Counted from the first letter of the stretch, positions 23,783-32,756 are shown. The stretch is 64,000 nucleotides of DNA from Miltoncostaea sp050250915 (GCA_050250915.1 JBFWNT010000001.1:248001-312000), one strand, 5' to 3'. A program made the numbers and translations. Notes: a model not told the origin generated them from the sequence alone.

Positions 23783-24805
23783 GTGACCTGGCTCCTCACG
23801 GGCGGCGCGGGCTACATCGGCTCGCACATCACCGCCGCCTTCACCCGCGCGGGCGTCCCCATCGTCGTGCTGGACGACCTGTCGACCGGCTACCGGGAGT
23901 ACGTGCCGGACGACGTGCCCTTCGTGGAGGGGTCCGTCGCCGACCCGGGCGCCGTCGCCCGCGCGCTCGACGCCCACGACGTGACCGGCGTGGTCCACCT
24001 GGCCGGCCTCAAGTACGCCGGCGTCTCCGTGGCCGAGCCGCTCATGTTCTACCGGCAGAACGTCACCGGGATGCAGGTGCTGCTGGAGGCCGTCGCCGAG
24101 CGCCGCATCGGCCGCGTGCTCCTCTCGTCCAGCGCCTCCTGGTACGGCACGCCCGACAGCGGCCTGGTCGACGAGGACACCCCGCCGGCGCCCGAGAGCC
24201 CGTACGGCGAGAGCAAGGTCATCAGCGAGTGGCTGCTGCGCGACGTCGCGCGGACCGCCCCGTGGCTGCGCCAGACCTCGCTGCGCTACTTCAACGTCTG
24301 CGGCTCCGGCCCGCCGGAGCTGGCGGACCACAGCCCGCACAACCTGTTCCCCAAGGTGCTCGGCGCGATGTCGCGGGGCGAGCGGCCCGTCGTGAACGGC
24401 GGCGACTACGCCACCCCCGACGGCACCTGCATCCGCGACTACATCCACGTGGCCGACCTCGCCGACGCGCACCTGCGCGCCGCGCTGCACCTCGACTCCG
24501 ACGCGCCCGTCGCCGCCGCCTACAACGTGGGCCGGGGCGTCGGCTCGTCCGTGCTGGAGGTCATCGACACCATGCGCCGCGTCACCGGGATCGACCTGGA
24601 GCCGGAGGTGCGCGAGCGCCGCCCCGGCGACCCCGCCCGCATCGTCGGCGCGGTGGACCGCATCGCCGCCGACCTCGGCTGGACCGCCTCGTACGGTCTC
24701 GACGAGATGGTGGAGAGCGCGTGGCGCGCCTGGCAGCGCCAGCTGGAGCTGTACGGCGGCGCCCCGCCCAGCGGCGGCCGCCTGCTGAGCGCGGGGACGG
24801 TCTGA
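23783..24805 (+). CDS. galE: UDP-glucose 4-epimerase
   Basis: 340 residues, an extended short-chain dehydrogenase: NAD motif TGGAGYIGSHI, VVHLAGLKYAGVSVAEPL with the GalE-type Ala-Gly-Leu-Lys element, catalytic Ser (LLSSSASWYG) and Tyr-x3-Lys (YGESK), then RYFNVCGSG and the GTCIRDYIHVADLA substrate region. This matches GalE rather than a dTDP-dehydratase. The GTG start is supported by TAGCAT 8 nt upstream. The last codon overlaps the ATG of the next epimerase (TGATG). Confidence 0.88.
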   Translation: MTWLLTGGAGYIGSHITAAFTRAGVPIVVLDDLSTGYREYVPDDVPFVEGSVADPGAVARALDAHDVTGVVHLAGLKYAGVSVAEPLMFYRQNVTGMQVLLEAVAERRIGRVLLSSSASWYGTPDSGLVDEDTPPAPESPYGESKVISEWLLRDVARTAPWLRQTSLRYFNVCGSGPPELADHSPHNLFPKVLGAMSRGERPVVNGGDYATPDGTCIRDYIHVADLADAHLRAALHLDSDAPVAAAYNVGRGVGSSVLEVIDTMRRVTGIDLEPEVRERRPGDPARIVGAVDRIAADLGWTASYGLDEMVESAWRAWQRQLELYGGAPPSGGRLLSAGTV

Positions 24806-25773
24806 TGGCGCCGAAGGGCGGCGTGCTGGTGACCGGCGGCGCCGGGTTCATCGGCTCCAACCTGGCCGACGCGGTGGTGGCCGACGGCCGCGCCTGCCAC
24901 GTGGTCGACAACCTCAGCAACGGCCAGGCGATCCGCGTGCCGGGGGAGGCGGAGTTCCACGAGACGGACATCCGCGACGCCGCGGCGCTCTCCGCGATCG
25001 CCGCCGCCGCGCAGCCGTCCACCATCTTCCACCTGGCCGCGCAGGCCGACGTCCGCAAGGCCGTCGAGGACCCCGGCTACGACGCCGACGTCAACGTCAT
25101 CGGCACCCTCAACGTGCTGGAGGCCGCCCGCGCGGTGAACGCCCGGGTGGTGTTCGCCTCCACCGGCGGCGCCGCCTACGGCGACTACGAGGGCCTGCCC
25201 GTCCCGACGCCGGAGACGTCGCCCACCCGGCCGCTCTCGCACTACGGGATGAGCAAGATGGCGGGCGAGGGGTACTGCGGCCTCTACGGCCGGCTGTACG
25301 GCACCGAGGTCAACATCCTGCGCTTCGGCAACGTCTACGGCCCCCGCCAGGACCCCCACGGCGAGGCGGGCGTCGTCGCGATCTTCATCGGCCGCATGCT
25401 CGACGGCCACCCGCCGCGCGTCTTCGGCGACGGCCTCCAGACCCGCGACTACGTGTACGTCGGCGACGTCGTCCGCGCGTTCCTGGCCGCCGAGGCCGGA
25501 CCGGCGGGGGAGACCGTCAACATCGGCACCGGCTCCGAGGCCAGCGTGATCGACGTGATCGAGTCGCTCGGCTGGGAGGGCGAGATCGAGTACGCCGGCA
25601 ACCGCGTCGGCGAGCTCCAGCGCAGCTGCCTGGACCCGTCGAAGGCGGGGCGGGTGTTCGGCTGGCGGTCGGAGGTGGCGCTGCCGGAGGGGCTGGCGCT
25701 CACCCGCGAGTCGGTGATCGCGGCGCGCCGGACGCCGGACCGGCGTCCGCCCGGGGCGTTCGCGACGGTGTGA
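24805..25773 (+). CDS. NAD-dependent epimerase/dehydratase (UDP-sugar epimerase-like)
   Basis: 322 residues, a second extended SDR: VLVTGGAGFIGSNLADAV, HVVDNLSNGQAI, IFHLAAQADVRKAVEDP, catalytic Ser-Thr (FASTGGAAYG) and Tyr-x3-Lys (HYGMSKMAGE), LRFGNVYGPRQDPHGEAGVV and RDYVYVGDVVRAF. The PRQDPHGEAGVVAIF element is typical of UDP-glucose/UDP-GlcNAc 4-epimerases such as WbpP and GalE2. Its ATG overlaps the galE stop, so the two are translationally coupled and likely serve surface polysaccharide precursor supply. The last 74 nt overlap the convergent PHP gene. Confidence 0.85.
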   Translation: MAPKGGVLVTGGAGFIGSNLADAVVADGRACHVVDNLSNGQAIRVPGEAEFHETDIRDAAALSAIAAAAQPSTIFHLAAQADVRKAVEDPGYDADVNVIGTLNVLEAARAVNARVVFASTGGAAYGDYEGLPVPTPETSPTRPLSHYGMSKMAGEGYCGLYGRLYGTEVNILRFGNVYGPRQDPHGEAGVVAIFIGRMLDGHPPRVFGDGLQTRDYVYVGDVVRAFLAAEAGPAGETVNIGTGSEASVIDVIESLGWEGEIEYAGNRVGELQRSCLDPSKAGRVFGWRSEVALPEGLALTRESVIAARRTPDRRPPGAFATV

Positions 25774-26506
25774 GCTGCGGCGGCCGCACCGGCCGCCCCT
25801 CGATCACGGCGCGGGGACCCTCGTCGACCATCCACCGCAGCGCGTCCGGCTCGGTGCGCAGCACGCGCGCGGCCGCCTCCAGCCCGTCGCCCAGCCCCGG
25901 CGGGCGCCACGGCCCGGCGGAGTGGGCGTCGGAGGCCAGGAAGTGGACCAGCCCCCCGCGCAGCAGCGTCTCGGCGGCGCGGCGGGCGTCGGGCCCGTGC
26001 TCGCCGGTGAGCGACCCGGCGGTGACCTGCACCAGGGCGCCGCGGCCCACGATGTCGCGCATCCGGTCGGGGGCGCGCTGCACCGCCGCGGCGCGCTCGG
26101 GGTGGGCCAGGATGACGCCGAAGCCCCGCATCTCCAGGTCGCGCAGCGTCTCGGCCAGCCGCAGCGGCCAGCCCCCGAACGGCATCTCCACCAGCAGGTG
26201 CCCGCCGTCGCCCAGGCGGGCCATGCCCAGCGCGGCGTCGTCCATCCGCGGCAGCCAGTCCAGCGACACCTCCCCACCAGGCACCAGGCGCAGGGGCACG
26301 TCCAGGGCGTCGAGGCGCCCCTGGAGGTCGCGGACCCCGTCGTGGACCACCCCCGGCGAGGTCGGGTAGCGGGGATGCATGTGCGGCGTGCAGGCGATCG
26401 TCGTGGTCCCCGCGTCCACCGCGGCGCGCGCCATCTGCACCGAGTCGCCGACGGAGCCGGGCCCGTCGTCGATCCCGGGGAGGATGTGGCAGTGGAGGTC
26501 GATCAC
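25700..26506 (-). CDS. CpsB/CapC-type PHP-domain phosphatase
   Basis: 268 residues in the PHP fold: metal-binding HCH near the N-terminus (MIDLHCHILPGIDDGPGS), ACTPHMHPRY, EMPFGGWP, ILAHPERAAA and FLASDAHSAGP. These match the manganese-dependent protein-tyrosine phosphatases of capsule gene clusters (CpsB, CapC, YwqE). The convergent epimerases and the phosphatase suggest a surface-polysaccharide locus, but no tyrosine kinase or polymerase is adjacent. The GTG start has TACGCT 8 nt upstream. The 3' end is an Arg/Pro-rich tail over the epimerase stop. Confidence 0.85.
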   Translation of the reverse strand: MIDLHCHILPGIDDGPGSVGDSVQMARAAVDAGTTTIACTPHMHPRYPTSPGVVHDGVRDLQGRLDALDVPLRLVPGGEVSLDWLPRMDDAALGMARLGDGGHLLVEMPFGGWPLRLAETLRDLEMRGFGVILAHPERAAAVQRAPDRMRDIVGRGALVQVTAGSLTGEHGPDARRAAETLLRGGLVHFLASDAHSAGPWRPPGLGDGLEAAARVLRTEPDALRWMVDEGPRAVIEGRPVRPPQLTPSRTPRADAGPASGAPRSPTRG

Positions 26507-26514
26507 CCGCGTCC

Positions 26515-26520
26515 AGCGTA
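26515..26520 (-). promoter_or_regulatory. -10-like hexamer TACGCT for the PHP phosphatase
   Basis: TACGCT ends 8 nt before GTG 26506 with no ribosome binding site, a probable leaderless promoter. Confidence 0.4.
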
Positions 26521-26536
26521 GCGGGAGCGCGAGGGG

Positions 26537-26565
26537 CTGACGGGTCGCGGACTGCGCGCTATGGT
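26537..26565 (+). promoter_or_regulatory. Promoter of tRNA-Ala: CTGACG-N17-TATGGT
   Basis: CTGACG (26537-26542) and TATGGT (26560-26565) are spaced exactly 17 nt, with the tRNA starting 12 nt after the -10. A housekeeping-sigma promoter is the natural reading. Confidence 0.65.
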
Positions 26566-26576
26566 GTCCGTCCTCC

Positions 26577-26649
26577 GGGGGATTAGCTCAGTTGGGAGAG
26601 CGCCTGGATCGCACCCAGGAGGTCAGCGGTTCGAATCCGCTATCCTCCA
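26577..26649 (+). tRNA. tRNA-Ala (anticodon CGC)
   Basis: A 73-nt cloverleaf: acceptor GGGGGAT/ATCCTCC with one G-U pair, D arm GCTCAGTTGGGAGAGC, anticodon arm CCTGG-ATCGCAC-CCAGG, T arm GCGG-TTCGAATCCGC. The anticodon CGC reads GCG. CCA is not encoded. Confidence 0.95.
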
Positions 26650-26662
26650 CTCGGATCGAAGA

Positions 26663-26687
26663 AAGCCCTGCAGATGCAGGGCTTTTT
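26663..26687 (+). terminator. Rho-independent terminator after tRNA-Ala
   Basis: GCCCTGCA and TGCAGGGC form an 8-bp stem with a 2-nt loop (or 7 bp with 4 nt), followed by TTTTT. A classical intrinsic terminator, 15 nt after the tRNA. Confidence 0.9.
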
Positions 26688-26708
26688 CGTTGTGTGCAGG
26701 GGGTTGGC

Positions 26709-26999
26709 GTGGCCGTCGCAGTGATCCTCGAGTTCGCCGGCGGGACCGTGGAGGACTACGACCGGGTCCTCGGCGAGCTGGGCTTCGCCGACGCGCGCCG
26801 GGGCGAGCCGGGGCTGCTGTTCCACTGGGTCGCCGCGCTCCCCGGCGGCGGCATCCGCGTGGTCGACGTGTGGCGGGACCGCGACCTGGCCGAGGCGTTC
26901 ATCCGCGACCGCCTGGTGGGCGCGACGCAGGCGCTGGGCGCGGTCGAGCCCCCCGACATCGAGGTGCTCGACGTGCACAACTTCCTGCGCGAGGGCTGA
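26709..26999 (+). CDS. Small alpha/beta-barrel protein (antibiotic-biosynthesis-monooxygenase-like)
   Basis: 96 residues starting at GTG 26709. The pattern of an N-terminal strand (VAVILEFAGGTVEDYDRVLG), FHWVAALPGGGIRVVDVWRD, a helix with RDRLVGATQALG and a final IEVLDVHNFL strand is that of dimeric ferredoxin-like barrel proteins of the ABM/DUF3291 kind, common in actinobacteria. Substrate unknown. It lies just after the tRNA-Ala terminator and is convergent with the glutaminase fusion. Confidence 0.75.
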   Translation: MAVAVILEFAGGTVEDYDRVLGELGFADARRGEPGLLFHWVAALPGGGIRVVDVWRDRDLAEAFIRDRLVGATQALGAVEPPDIEVLDVHNFLREG

Positions 27000-27008
27000 C
27001 GCCCCCGG

Positions 27009-28823
27009 TCAGGCGTCGAGCAGCCTCACCTGCTCGGTCACGCGGCGCAGCCGCCCGGACAGCAGCTGCGCGACGCCGCGCAGGAGCGCCGCCGTGAGGC
27101 CCGGGTGGAGCGCCTCCAGCGCGTCGAGGTCGTCGAAGCCGAGGCGGTAGACGGTGGCGTCCTCCGTGACGACGACGTCGGCGGAGCGAGGGCCCCGGTC
27201 GACGAGGGCCAGCTCGCCGAACGCCACGCCGGGGCCCATGCCCTGCAGGCGCCGCGGGCGCGCGCCGCCCGGCACGGTGACCTGGGCGCTCAGGCTGCCG
27301 GCGACGACGAAGTAGATCGAATCGGCCTCGTCACCCGCGCGGAAGACGAACTCGCCGGCGCCCAGGCGGACGGGGACGGCGACCTCCTCGATCGCGGCGA
27401 GCGCTGCGGGGGGCAGGTCGGCCAGCAGGGGCTGGTCGGCCAGGGGGACCGCCGCGTCCAGCCGGTCGCCGAGCTCGCTGCGCAGCAGGTCGTCCTCGCA
27501 GCGCTGGAGGGCCTCGTCGGTTGTGGGGGCCGTCTCGATGGCGACGGGCGGGCGCTCGCGGTGGCTGGCGATCACCCGCACCCCGTGGTCGCGGGCGCGG
27601 GCGGAGAGGCCGGCCAGCAACTCCCAGGCGGTGCCGTCGATACCGGTGACCCGGCGGAAGTCGAGCAGCACCCAGCCGACCTTGCCGAGCTCGCCCAGCA
27701 CCCTCCGCACCAGCCGCTCCGCCGAGCCGAAGACGAGGTCGCCGCGCAGCTCGTAGACGCGGATGCGCCCGCCGTGCTCGACCAGCGCCCGGTTCTCGTC
27801 GGCCGATCTGGAGCGGCGCGAGCTCATGACGTCGGCGCAGTACGTGCGGGCGACGGCGTCGGTCGAGACGAGCCCCGGCCGGTACTGGTGCAGCCGGTGC
27901 CGCGCGGCCAGCTCCTGGCACGCGCGCACGCCGCGCACCGAGTTGCCGCGCGGGTCGAGCCGCGGCGAGAAGACGCCGATGCCGAGCTGCCCGGGCAGCA
28001 CCGCGATCACTCCCCCGGCCACCCCGCTCTTCGCCGGCAGTCCGACGGTGTAGAGCCACTCGCCGGCGAAGTCGTACATGCCGCAGGTCGCCATCACGGC
28101 CAGCACGCGCTCCACGTGCTCGTGCGCGAGCGCGCGGACACCGGTGATCGGGTTGACGCCCCCGTTGGCCAGCGTCGCGGCGATGACGGCCAGGTCGCGC
28201 GTCGTGACCAGCACCGAGCACTGGGCGAAGTAGAGGTCGAGCGCCGCGTCGACGTCGTCGAGCATCCCCAGGCCGCGCATGAACCACGCCATCGCGCGGT
28301 TCCGGTCGCCCGTCGCCCGCTCCGAGGCGTAGACGGCCTCGTCGATGGTCAGCGGCCGGCCGGCGAAGCGGCTCATGTACGCCACGAGGCTGTCGCGGCA
28401 GCGGTTGTGGTCCTCCCCGGCGACGAGGCTGGTCGTGACGATCGCGCCGGCGTTGACCATGGGGTTGAACGGCCGGCCCGAGCGCTCGTCCACCTCGATG
28501 GAGTTGAACGCATCCCCGGTCGGCTCGACGCCCACCCGGGCGAGCACGGCGTCCAGGCCGTGGTGCTCGAGCGCCATCCCGAAGATGAGCGCCTTCGAGA
28601 TCGACTGGATCGTGAAGGAGTGGTCCGTGTCGCCCGACGCGTGCACCGCGCCGTCGGCGGTCGCGACGGCGATGCCGAACAGCTCGGGGTCGGCGCGCCC
28701 CAGCTCCGGGATGTAGTCGGCCACGGCGCCGTCGCGCAGCTCCGTCAGGCGCGAGTGCAGGTCGTGGATCGCGTCCGCGAAGGGCGGCGTGATCGATGGC
28801 GCGACGGGATCCGCGATCGCCAC
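27009..28823 (-). CDS. glsA: Glutaminase fused to STAS and cyclic-nucleotide-binding domains
   Basis: 604 residues from GTG 28823, chosen because GGAGG precedes it; the frame extends upstream without a site. Residues about 15-305 are a beta-lactamase-fold glutaminase: Ser-x-x-Lys in FTIQSISKALIFG (Ser about 74, Lys about 77), NPMVNAGAIVTTSL, CSVLVTTRDLAVIAATLANGG, MYDFAGEW and LPAKSGVAGG. Residues about 325-430 form a STAS domain (RVYELRGDLVFGSAERLVRR, VLLDFRRVTGIDGTA). Residues about 460-590 form a cNMP-binding domain (VRLGAGEFVFRAGDEADSIY, GPGVAFGELALVDRGPRSAD). It hydrolyses glutamine to glutamate and ammonia. The two appended modules suggest control by a nucleotide and by partner binding. 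Confidence 0.92.
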   Translation of the reverse strand: MAIADPVAPSITPPFADAIHDLHSRLTELRDGAVADYIPELGRADPELFGIAVATADGAVHASGDTDHSFTIQSISKALIFGMALEHHGLDAVLARVGVEPTGDAFNSIEVDERSGRPFNPMVNAGAIVTTSLVAGEDHNRCRDSLVAYMSRFAGRPLTIDEAVYASERATGDRNRAMAWFMRGLGMLDDVDAALDLYFAQCSVLVTTRDLAVIAATLANGGVNPITGVRALAHEHVERVLAVMATCGMYDFAGEWLYTVGLPAKSGVAGGVIAVLPGQLGIGVFSPRLDPRGNSVRGVRACQELAARHRLHQYRPGLVSTDAVARTYCADVMSSRRSRSADENRALVEHGGRIRVYELRGDLVFGSAERLVRRVLGELGKVGWVLLDFRRVTGIDGTAWELLAGLSARARDHGVRVIASHRERPPVAIETAPTTDEALQRCEDDLLRSELGDRLDAAVPLADQPLLADLPPAALAAIEEVAVPVRLGAGEFVFRAGDEADSIYFVVAGSLSAQVTVPGGARPRRLQGMGPGVAFGELALVDRGPRSADVVVTEDATVYRLGFDDLDALEALHPGLTAALLRGVAQLLSGRLRRVTEQVRLLDA

Positions 28824-28947
28824 GGGGTCCTCCGGTCCGGGTCGGGGTTGGGCGCCCCCCGCGGGGGCGGGCGAGCCTAGACCGGGGTGCGCCGCGCGGC
28901 CGACCGCCACGCGGCCAATGATCGCCGGCCGCCGTTGGCCGGCGGGC

Positions 28948-31503
28948 CTACTCCTGGTGCAGCGCGTCCAGCGGGTTGAGGTGCGCCGCCCGCCGGGCCG
29001 GGATGAGCGCAGCGATCACGCCGACGATGATCGCTCCGATCAGGATCAAGATCAGCGGGAGCGCGGAGATGGAGAACTCGAAGCCGAAGTCCTGGAGCGC
29101 CTTCACGATGATCCACGCGAAGACGGCGCCGATGATGATGCCGAGGACGCCGCCGATGACCGAGGTGATCACCGCCTCCCAGCGCACCATCGCCCGCATC
29201 TGCGGGCGGGTGGTGCCGATTGCCCGCAGCATCCCGATCTCGCGCGTGCGCTCGACGACGGAGAGGGCGAGCACGTTCACGATCCCGAACGCCACGATGA
29301 TCGCGATGAGGAACCCGAGGGCGTAGAAGATCGAGAGGATCGAGTTGATCTGGTCCTCGAAGTTCGCCTTGTACTCGGCGTTCGAGTCGACGTTCAGCGT
29401 CGGGTAGTCCGTCGCGACGGCGTCCTTCACGGCCTGCTGGGTCGCGGCCGCGTCCGCCCCCGGCGCGAACTTCACCACGCCGACGGACGGGTCGGGCGGC
29501 ACACCGAGCCGGTCGGCGGCGGCGTTCGAAACCGTGAAGCCGGTGAACAGGACCGGGTCCTTGTACTCGCCGATCACCCGGAACCTGCCGCTCTTCCCGT
29601 CGATCGTCCGCACCGTCAGGGTGTCGCCGATCTTCAGGCCGGTGTCCTTCGCCAGGTTCTTCTCGATCAGCACTTCGCTCAGTCCGAGCTGCGTGAAGAG
29701 TTCGTCGGAGCCGCCGTTCTGCCAGTCGAAGTTCAGGACCTGCGGGGCGGTCTCCGGGTCCAGCGTGTTCAGGAACTGGCTGCCGCCGGGCTGCGTGCGG
29801 ACCTCGGGGAAGCGCGAGAAGATCGCGGTCTCCACGCCCGGCACGTCGCGGATCACCTGCTCCGCCGACGCCGGGAAGGTCGTGAAGTTGTCCGTCTGCA
29901 GGATCAGATCGCCCTGGACCGTCCTGTCGATGGCCCCCGTGAACGTGTTCTTCAGGCTCGTCGAGAAGATCGCGAGGAAGACGAACACCGTCACGCCGAT
30001 CATCAGGACGGCCGCCGTGAGCGCCGTCCGCGAGGGATTGCGCACCGCGTTGGCGCGCGCGAGGCGGCCGGTGGTGCCGCGCGTCGCCTCGATCGGGACG
30101 CCCACCACCTTCGCCATCGGCCGGATGAAGAAGCGGGCCGCCATCGCCACGCCGATGAAGACGAGCAGCAGGCCGACGCCGACCGAGAAGAGGATCCCGC
30201 CGGCGCCGCCGCCCGAGTTGAGCCCGGTCACGATCAGCACGATGCCGCCGATCGCGAACAGGCCGGCGATCCAGGGCGCCAGGCGCGCGAAGCGGCTCTC
30301 GGGGAGCGCGCCGCCCTCCTGGGCGGCGGCGATCGGCGGCACGCGGGTGGCGCGGAGGGCCGGCAGGAGCGCGGCCAGCAGCGTCACGACCGTCCCGACG
30401 ACCAGCGCCGTGACCACCGTCTGGCCGGACACGCTGGCGCCCGCGGCGGGCAGCGCGAACCCGAGCGCATCGAAGATGGCGAGCACGCCGTAGGCGATGC
30501 CGATGCCGGCGAACAGCCCGATGATCGACGACAGCACGCCGATCACCAGGGCCTCGCCGATCACGTTGCGCATCACCTGGCCGCGGGTGGCGCCGAGGGC
30601 GCGGATCATCCCGAACTCGCGGGTGCGCTGCGCGACGGTGATCCAGAAGGTGTTGAAGATGATGAAGGCGCCCACGAACAGCGCCAGGACGCCGAAGGTC
30701 GTGAGCACCGGCGACAGGAAGCTGTTGATGGAGTCGGAGATCTCGCTGGCCTGGGCCTCCGCGTTCTCCTGGCCGGTCTCGACCTTGGCGATGTCCGGGA
30801 GGGTCTTCTGCAGGTTCGCCTTGAGCTGGGTCGGGGAGACGCCCGGCTCGGCGGAGGCGACCACCTGCGTCACCTCGCCCTGGCGCTCGAACCACTTCTG
30901 CGCGTCGCGCAAGGTGGAGAGCACGAGGGTCGCCCCACCCACCGACTCCTTGCCGCCGAAGGTGAAGATCCCCACCACCTTCACGGGCACGGCGCCGATG
31001 CTCGTGGCGAGCGTGACGCCCGGCTGGCCGACGGTGATGTCCTTCTGGTCCGCCGTGTCCTTGATGAGCGCGACCTCGCCGGGCGCCTCCGGCAGGTGGC
31101 CCTCGATGGCGACGCTGGGGTTGAGCGCCGGGTTGACGGTCGAGACCACCAGGGTCGGGGCGCCGCCGACCGACTCGACCTTCTTCCCGTCCACCAGCAG
31201 CTGGCCCTGGCCCGACACCTGCCCGTCGGCCACCGCGACGCCCGGCGTCCGCTTCACCTGCGCGACGATCGACTCCGGCAGCGGCGGCGTCTCGGCGTCG
31301 GAGCTGTCGAAGATCGTCTGCCGCGTGACGACGGCGTCGATCTTCTCGTTGCCGGTCTGGAAGATGCTGTCGAACGCGGAGTTGATCTGGTCCGTCAGGA
31401 TGAAGGTGCCGCACACGATCGCGACGCCGAGCACGATGGCGATCGACGTGAGGATGGTGCGGAGCTTGCGGGACAGGAGCCCCCTGATGACCAGGCGGAC
31501 CAC
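28948..31503 (-). CDS. FtsX/MacB-type ABC transporter permease
   Basis: 851 residues with two FtsX-like permease cores. An N-terminal helix (about 16-36) precedes a large periplasmic domain, then three helices at about 270-400, a helix pair at about 420-460, a second cytoplasmic start with TGRLARANAVRNPSRTALTA, another periplasmic domain and three C-terminal helices (about 720-840). REFGMIRALGATRGQVMRNV and REIGMLRAIGTTRPQMRAMV are the conserved cytoplasmic coupling loops. This 10-TM duplicated layout is typical of the large lipoprotein/peptide-export permeases of actinobacteria. It is the third gene of an OsmC-ATPase-permease operon (3-nt gap). Substrate unknown. Confidence 0.9.
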   Translation of the reverse strand: MVRLVIRGLLSRKLRTILTSIAIVLGVAIVCGTFILTDQINSAFDSIFQTGNEKIDAVVTRQTIFDSSDAETPPLPESIVAQVKRTPGVAVADGQVSGQGQLLVDGKKVESVGGAPTLVVSTVNPALNPSVAIEGHLPEAPGEVALIKDTADQKDITVGQPGVTLATSIGAVPVKVVGIFTFGGKESVGGATLVLSTLRDAQKWFERQGEVTQVVASAEPGVSPTQLKANLQKTLPDIAKVETGQENAEAQASEISDSINSFLSPVLTTFGVLALFVGAFIIFNTFWITVAQRTREFGMIRALGATRGQVMRNVIGEALVIGVLSSIIGLFAGIGIAYGVLAIFDALGFALPAAGASVSGQTVVTALVVGTVVTLLAALLPALRATRVPPIAAAQEGGALPESRFARLAPWIAGLFAIGGIVLIVTGLNSGGGAGGILFSVGVGLLLVFIGVAMAARFFIRPMAKVVGVPIEATRGTTGRLARANAVRNPSRTALTAAVLMIGVTVFVFLAIFSTSLKNTFTGAIDRTVQGDLILQTDNFTTFPASAEQVIRDVPGVETAIFSRFPEVRTQPGGSQFLNTLDPETAPQVLNFDWQNGGSDELFTQLGLSEVLIEKNLAKDTGLKIGDTLTVRTIDGKSGRFRVIGEYKDPVLFTGFTVSNAAADRLGVPPDPSVGVVKFAPGADAAATQQAVKDAVATDYPTLNVDSNAEYKANFEDQINSILSIFYALGFLIAIIVAFGIVNVLALSVVERTREIGMLRAIGTTRPQMRAMVRWEAVITSVIGGVLGIIIGAVFAWIIVKALQDFGFEFSISALPLILILIGAIIVGVIAALIPARRAAHLNPLDALHQE

Positions 31504-31506
31504 GGG

Positions 31507-32259
31507 CTACTCCAGCGACTTCACGACGTCGTAGATCTCGTCCGCGTCGAGGTGGCCGTGGTCGCCGACGATGTGGCCGTCGCTGAGGAAGACCACCCGG
31601 TCGGCGGTCGACGCGGCGCGGCCGTCGTGGGTGACCATCACGATGGTCTGGTCGTACTCGTCGGCGGAGTGCCGCAGCAGCTCGAGCATCTGACCGGAGG
31701 TGGCGGAGTCGAGGTTGCCGGTCGGCTCGTCGGCGAAGAGCACCGCCGGGCGCGAGATGAGCCCGCGCGCGAGCGCGACGCGCTGCTGCTGGCCGCCCGA
31801 CAGCTCCGGCGGCCGGTGCTTGCGCCGGTCGCTGAGGCCCACCGCGGACACGAGCTGCTTCTCCCATTCGGGATCCACCTTGCGGCCCGCGATCGTCAGC
31901 GGCAGCTCCAGGTTCTCCTCCGCCGTCAGCATGGGCAGCAGGTTGAAGAACTGGAACACGAAGCCGACCTTCTCGCGGCGCAGCAGCGTGAGCGGCTTGT
32001 CCTTGAGGGTCGTGATCTCGGTGCCGTCGATCATGATCGATCCCGACGTGACCCGGTCGAGGCCCGCCAGCACGTTCATCAGGGTCGACTTGCCGGACCC
32101 CGAGGGACCCATGACCGCGGCGAACTGGCCGCGGGGGAACTCCACCGAGACCCCCCGGAGGGCCTCGACCGCCGAGTCGCCCGTGCCGTAGCGCTTGACG
32201 ACGTCGCGCGCGACGACGGCCGGTGCCGCGGCCGCGGCGGGGGTGCCGTCGGTGCTCAC
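31507..32259 (-). CDS. LolD/MacB-type ABC transporter ATPase
   Basis: 250 residues: Walker A GPSGSGKSTLMNVLAGLD, Q-loop (FVFQFFNLLPMLTAEENLEL), signature ELSGGQQQRVALARGL, Walker B VLFADEPTGNLD, D-loop and H-loop VMVTHD. The FQ-FNLLPMLTAxENxxLP motif and length place it in the MacB/LolD/FtsE-like group that pairs with FtsX permeases. The GTG start overlaps the OsmC stop (GTGA), and the permease follows 3 nt downstream. Confidence 0.93.
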   Translation of the reverse strand: MSTDGTPAAAAAPAVVARDVVKRYGTGDSAVEALRGVSVEFPRGQFAAVMGPSGSGKSTLMNVLAGLDRVTSGSIMIDGTEITTLKDKPLTLLRREKVGFVFQFFNLLPMLTAEENLELPLTIAGRKVDPEWEKQLVSAVGLSDRRKHRPPELSGGQQQRVALARGLISRPAVLFADEPTGNLDSATSGQMLELLRHSADEYDQTIVMVTHDGRAASTADRVVFLSDGHIVGDHGHLDADEIYDVVKSLE

Positions 32260-32756
32260 GCGGGGCTGGCTGCCGGCGCCTCGGCCGGCACGAGGTCGAT
32301 GATCGTCTCGATCTCGATCGCCGCCATCACCGAGCGCGCGTTGGGGCAGGCCTTCACGTGCATCTTGTTGACGCGCTCCAGGGTCTCGCGGTGCTGCTCG
32401 TCGGCCTTGACGTGGTAGGTCACGGTGATCTTCCGCAGCCGCAGCACCTTGTCGGGCTCCACCACGACCTCGCCCACCGCGTCCGCGGTGAGGTCGTCCC
32501 CGAGGAGGACGACGTCGCGGACCTTGCACGCGCCGCCGAAGGTCCCGATGAGGCAGCCGCCGACCGAGGCGACCAGGTAGTCGAGCGTGCCGGGGTGCTC
32601 CTCGACCGTGCCGGGCGCGAACCCGTAGTGGTCGCCCTGCCAGCCGGGCACGCCGAACGTGACGTCGGTGCCGGTCATGTGCAGGTGTGCGTGCCGGATC
32701 GGCGGGCGCTCGCGCGCCAGGCTCACGTGCACCTCGTGGACCGTCTCCTCGGGCAT
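32256..32756 (-). CDS. OsmC/Ohr-family protein
   Basis: 166 residues from ATG 32756 (a GGGGGAAGC lies before it; an in-frame ATG at 32768 is the alternative). The OsmC fold has two redox Cys: YLVASVGGCLIGTFGG and HVKACPNARSVMAAIE. Family members reduce organic hydroperoxides or fatty-acid peroxides using such a pair. A gap in the middle and a ADAVGEVVVEPDKVLRLRK stretch fit the YhfA-type subfamily. It heads an operon with an ABC exporter, an uncommon partner, perhaps protecting or processing an exported lipid. Confidence 0.88.
   Translation of the reverse strand: MPEETVHEVHVSLARERPPIRHAHLHMTGTDVTFGVPGWQGDHYGFAPGTVEEHPGTLDYLVASVGGCLIGTFGGACKVRDVVLLGDDLTADAVGEVVVEPDKVLRLRKITVTYHVKADEQHRETLERVNKMHVKACPNARSVMAAIEIETIIDLVPAEAPAASPA

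Noticed and set aside
28789..32418. Open frame of 1209 codons antisense to the glutaminase and ABC genes
   Set aside because: It is opposite well-recognised genes and is composed of Arg/Asp/His/Gly-rich low-complexity sequence, the normal shadow of GC-rich codon usage.
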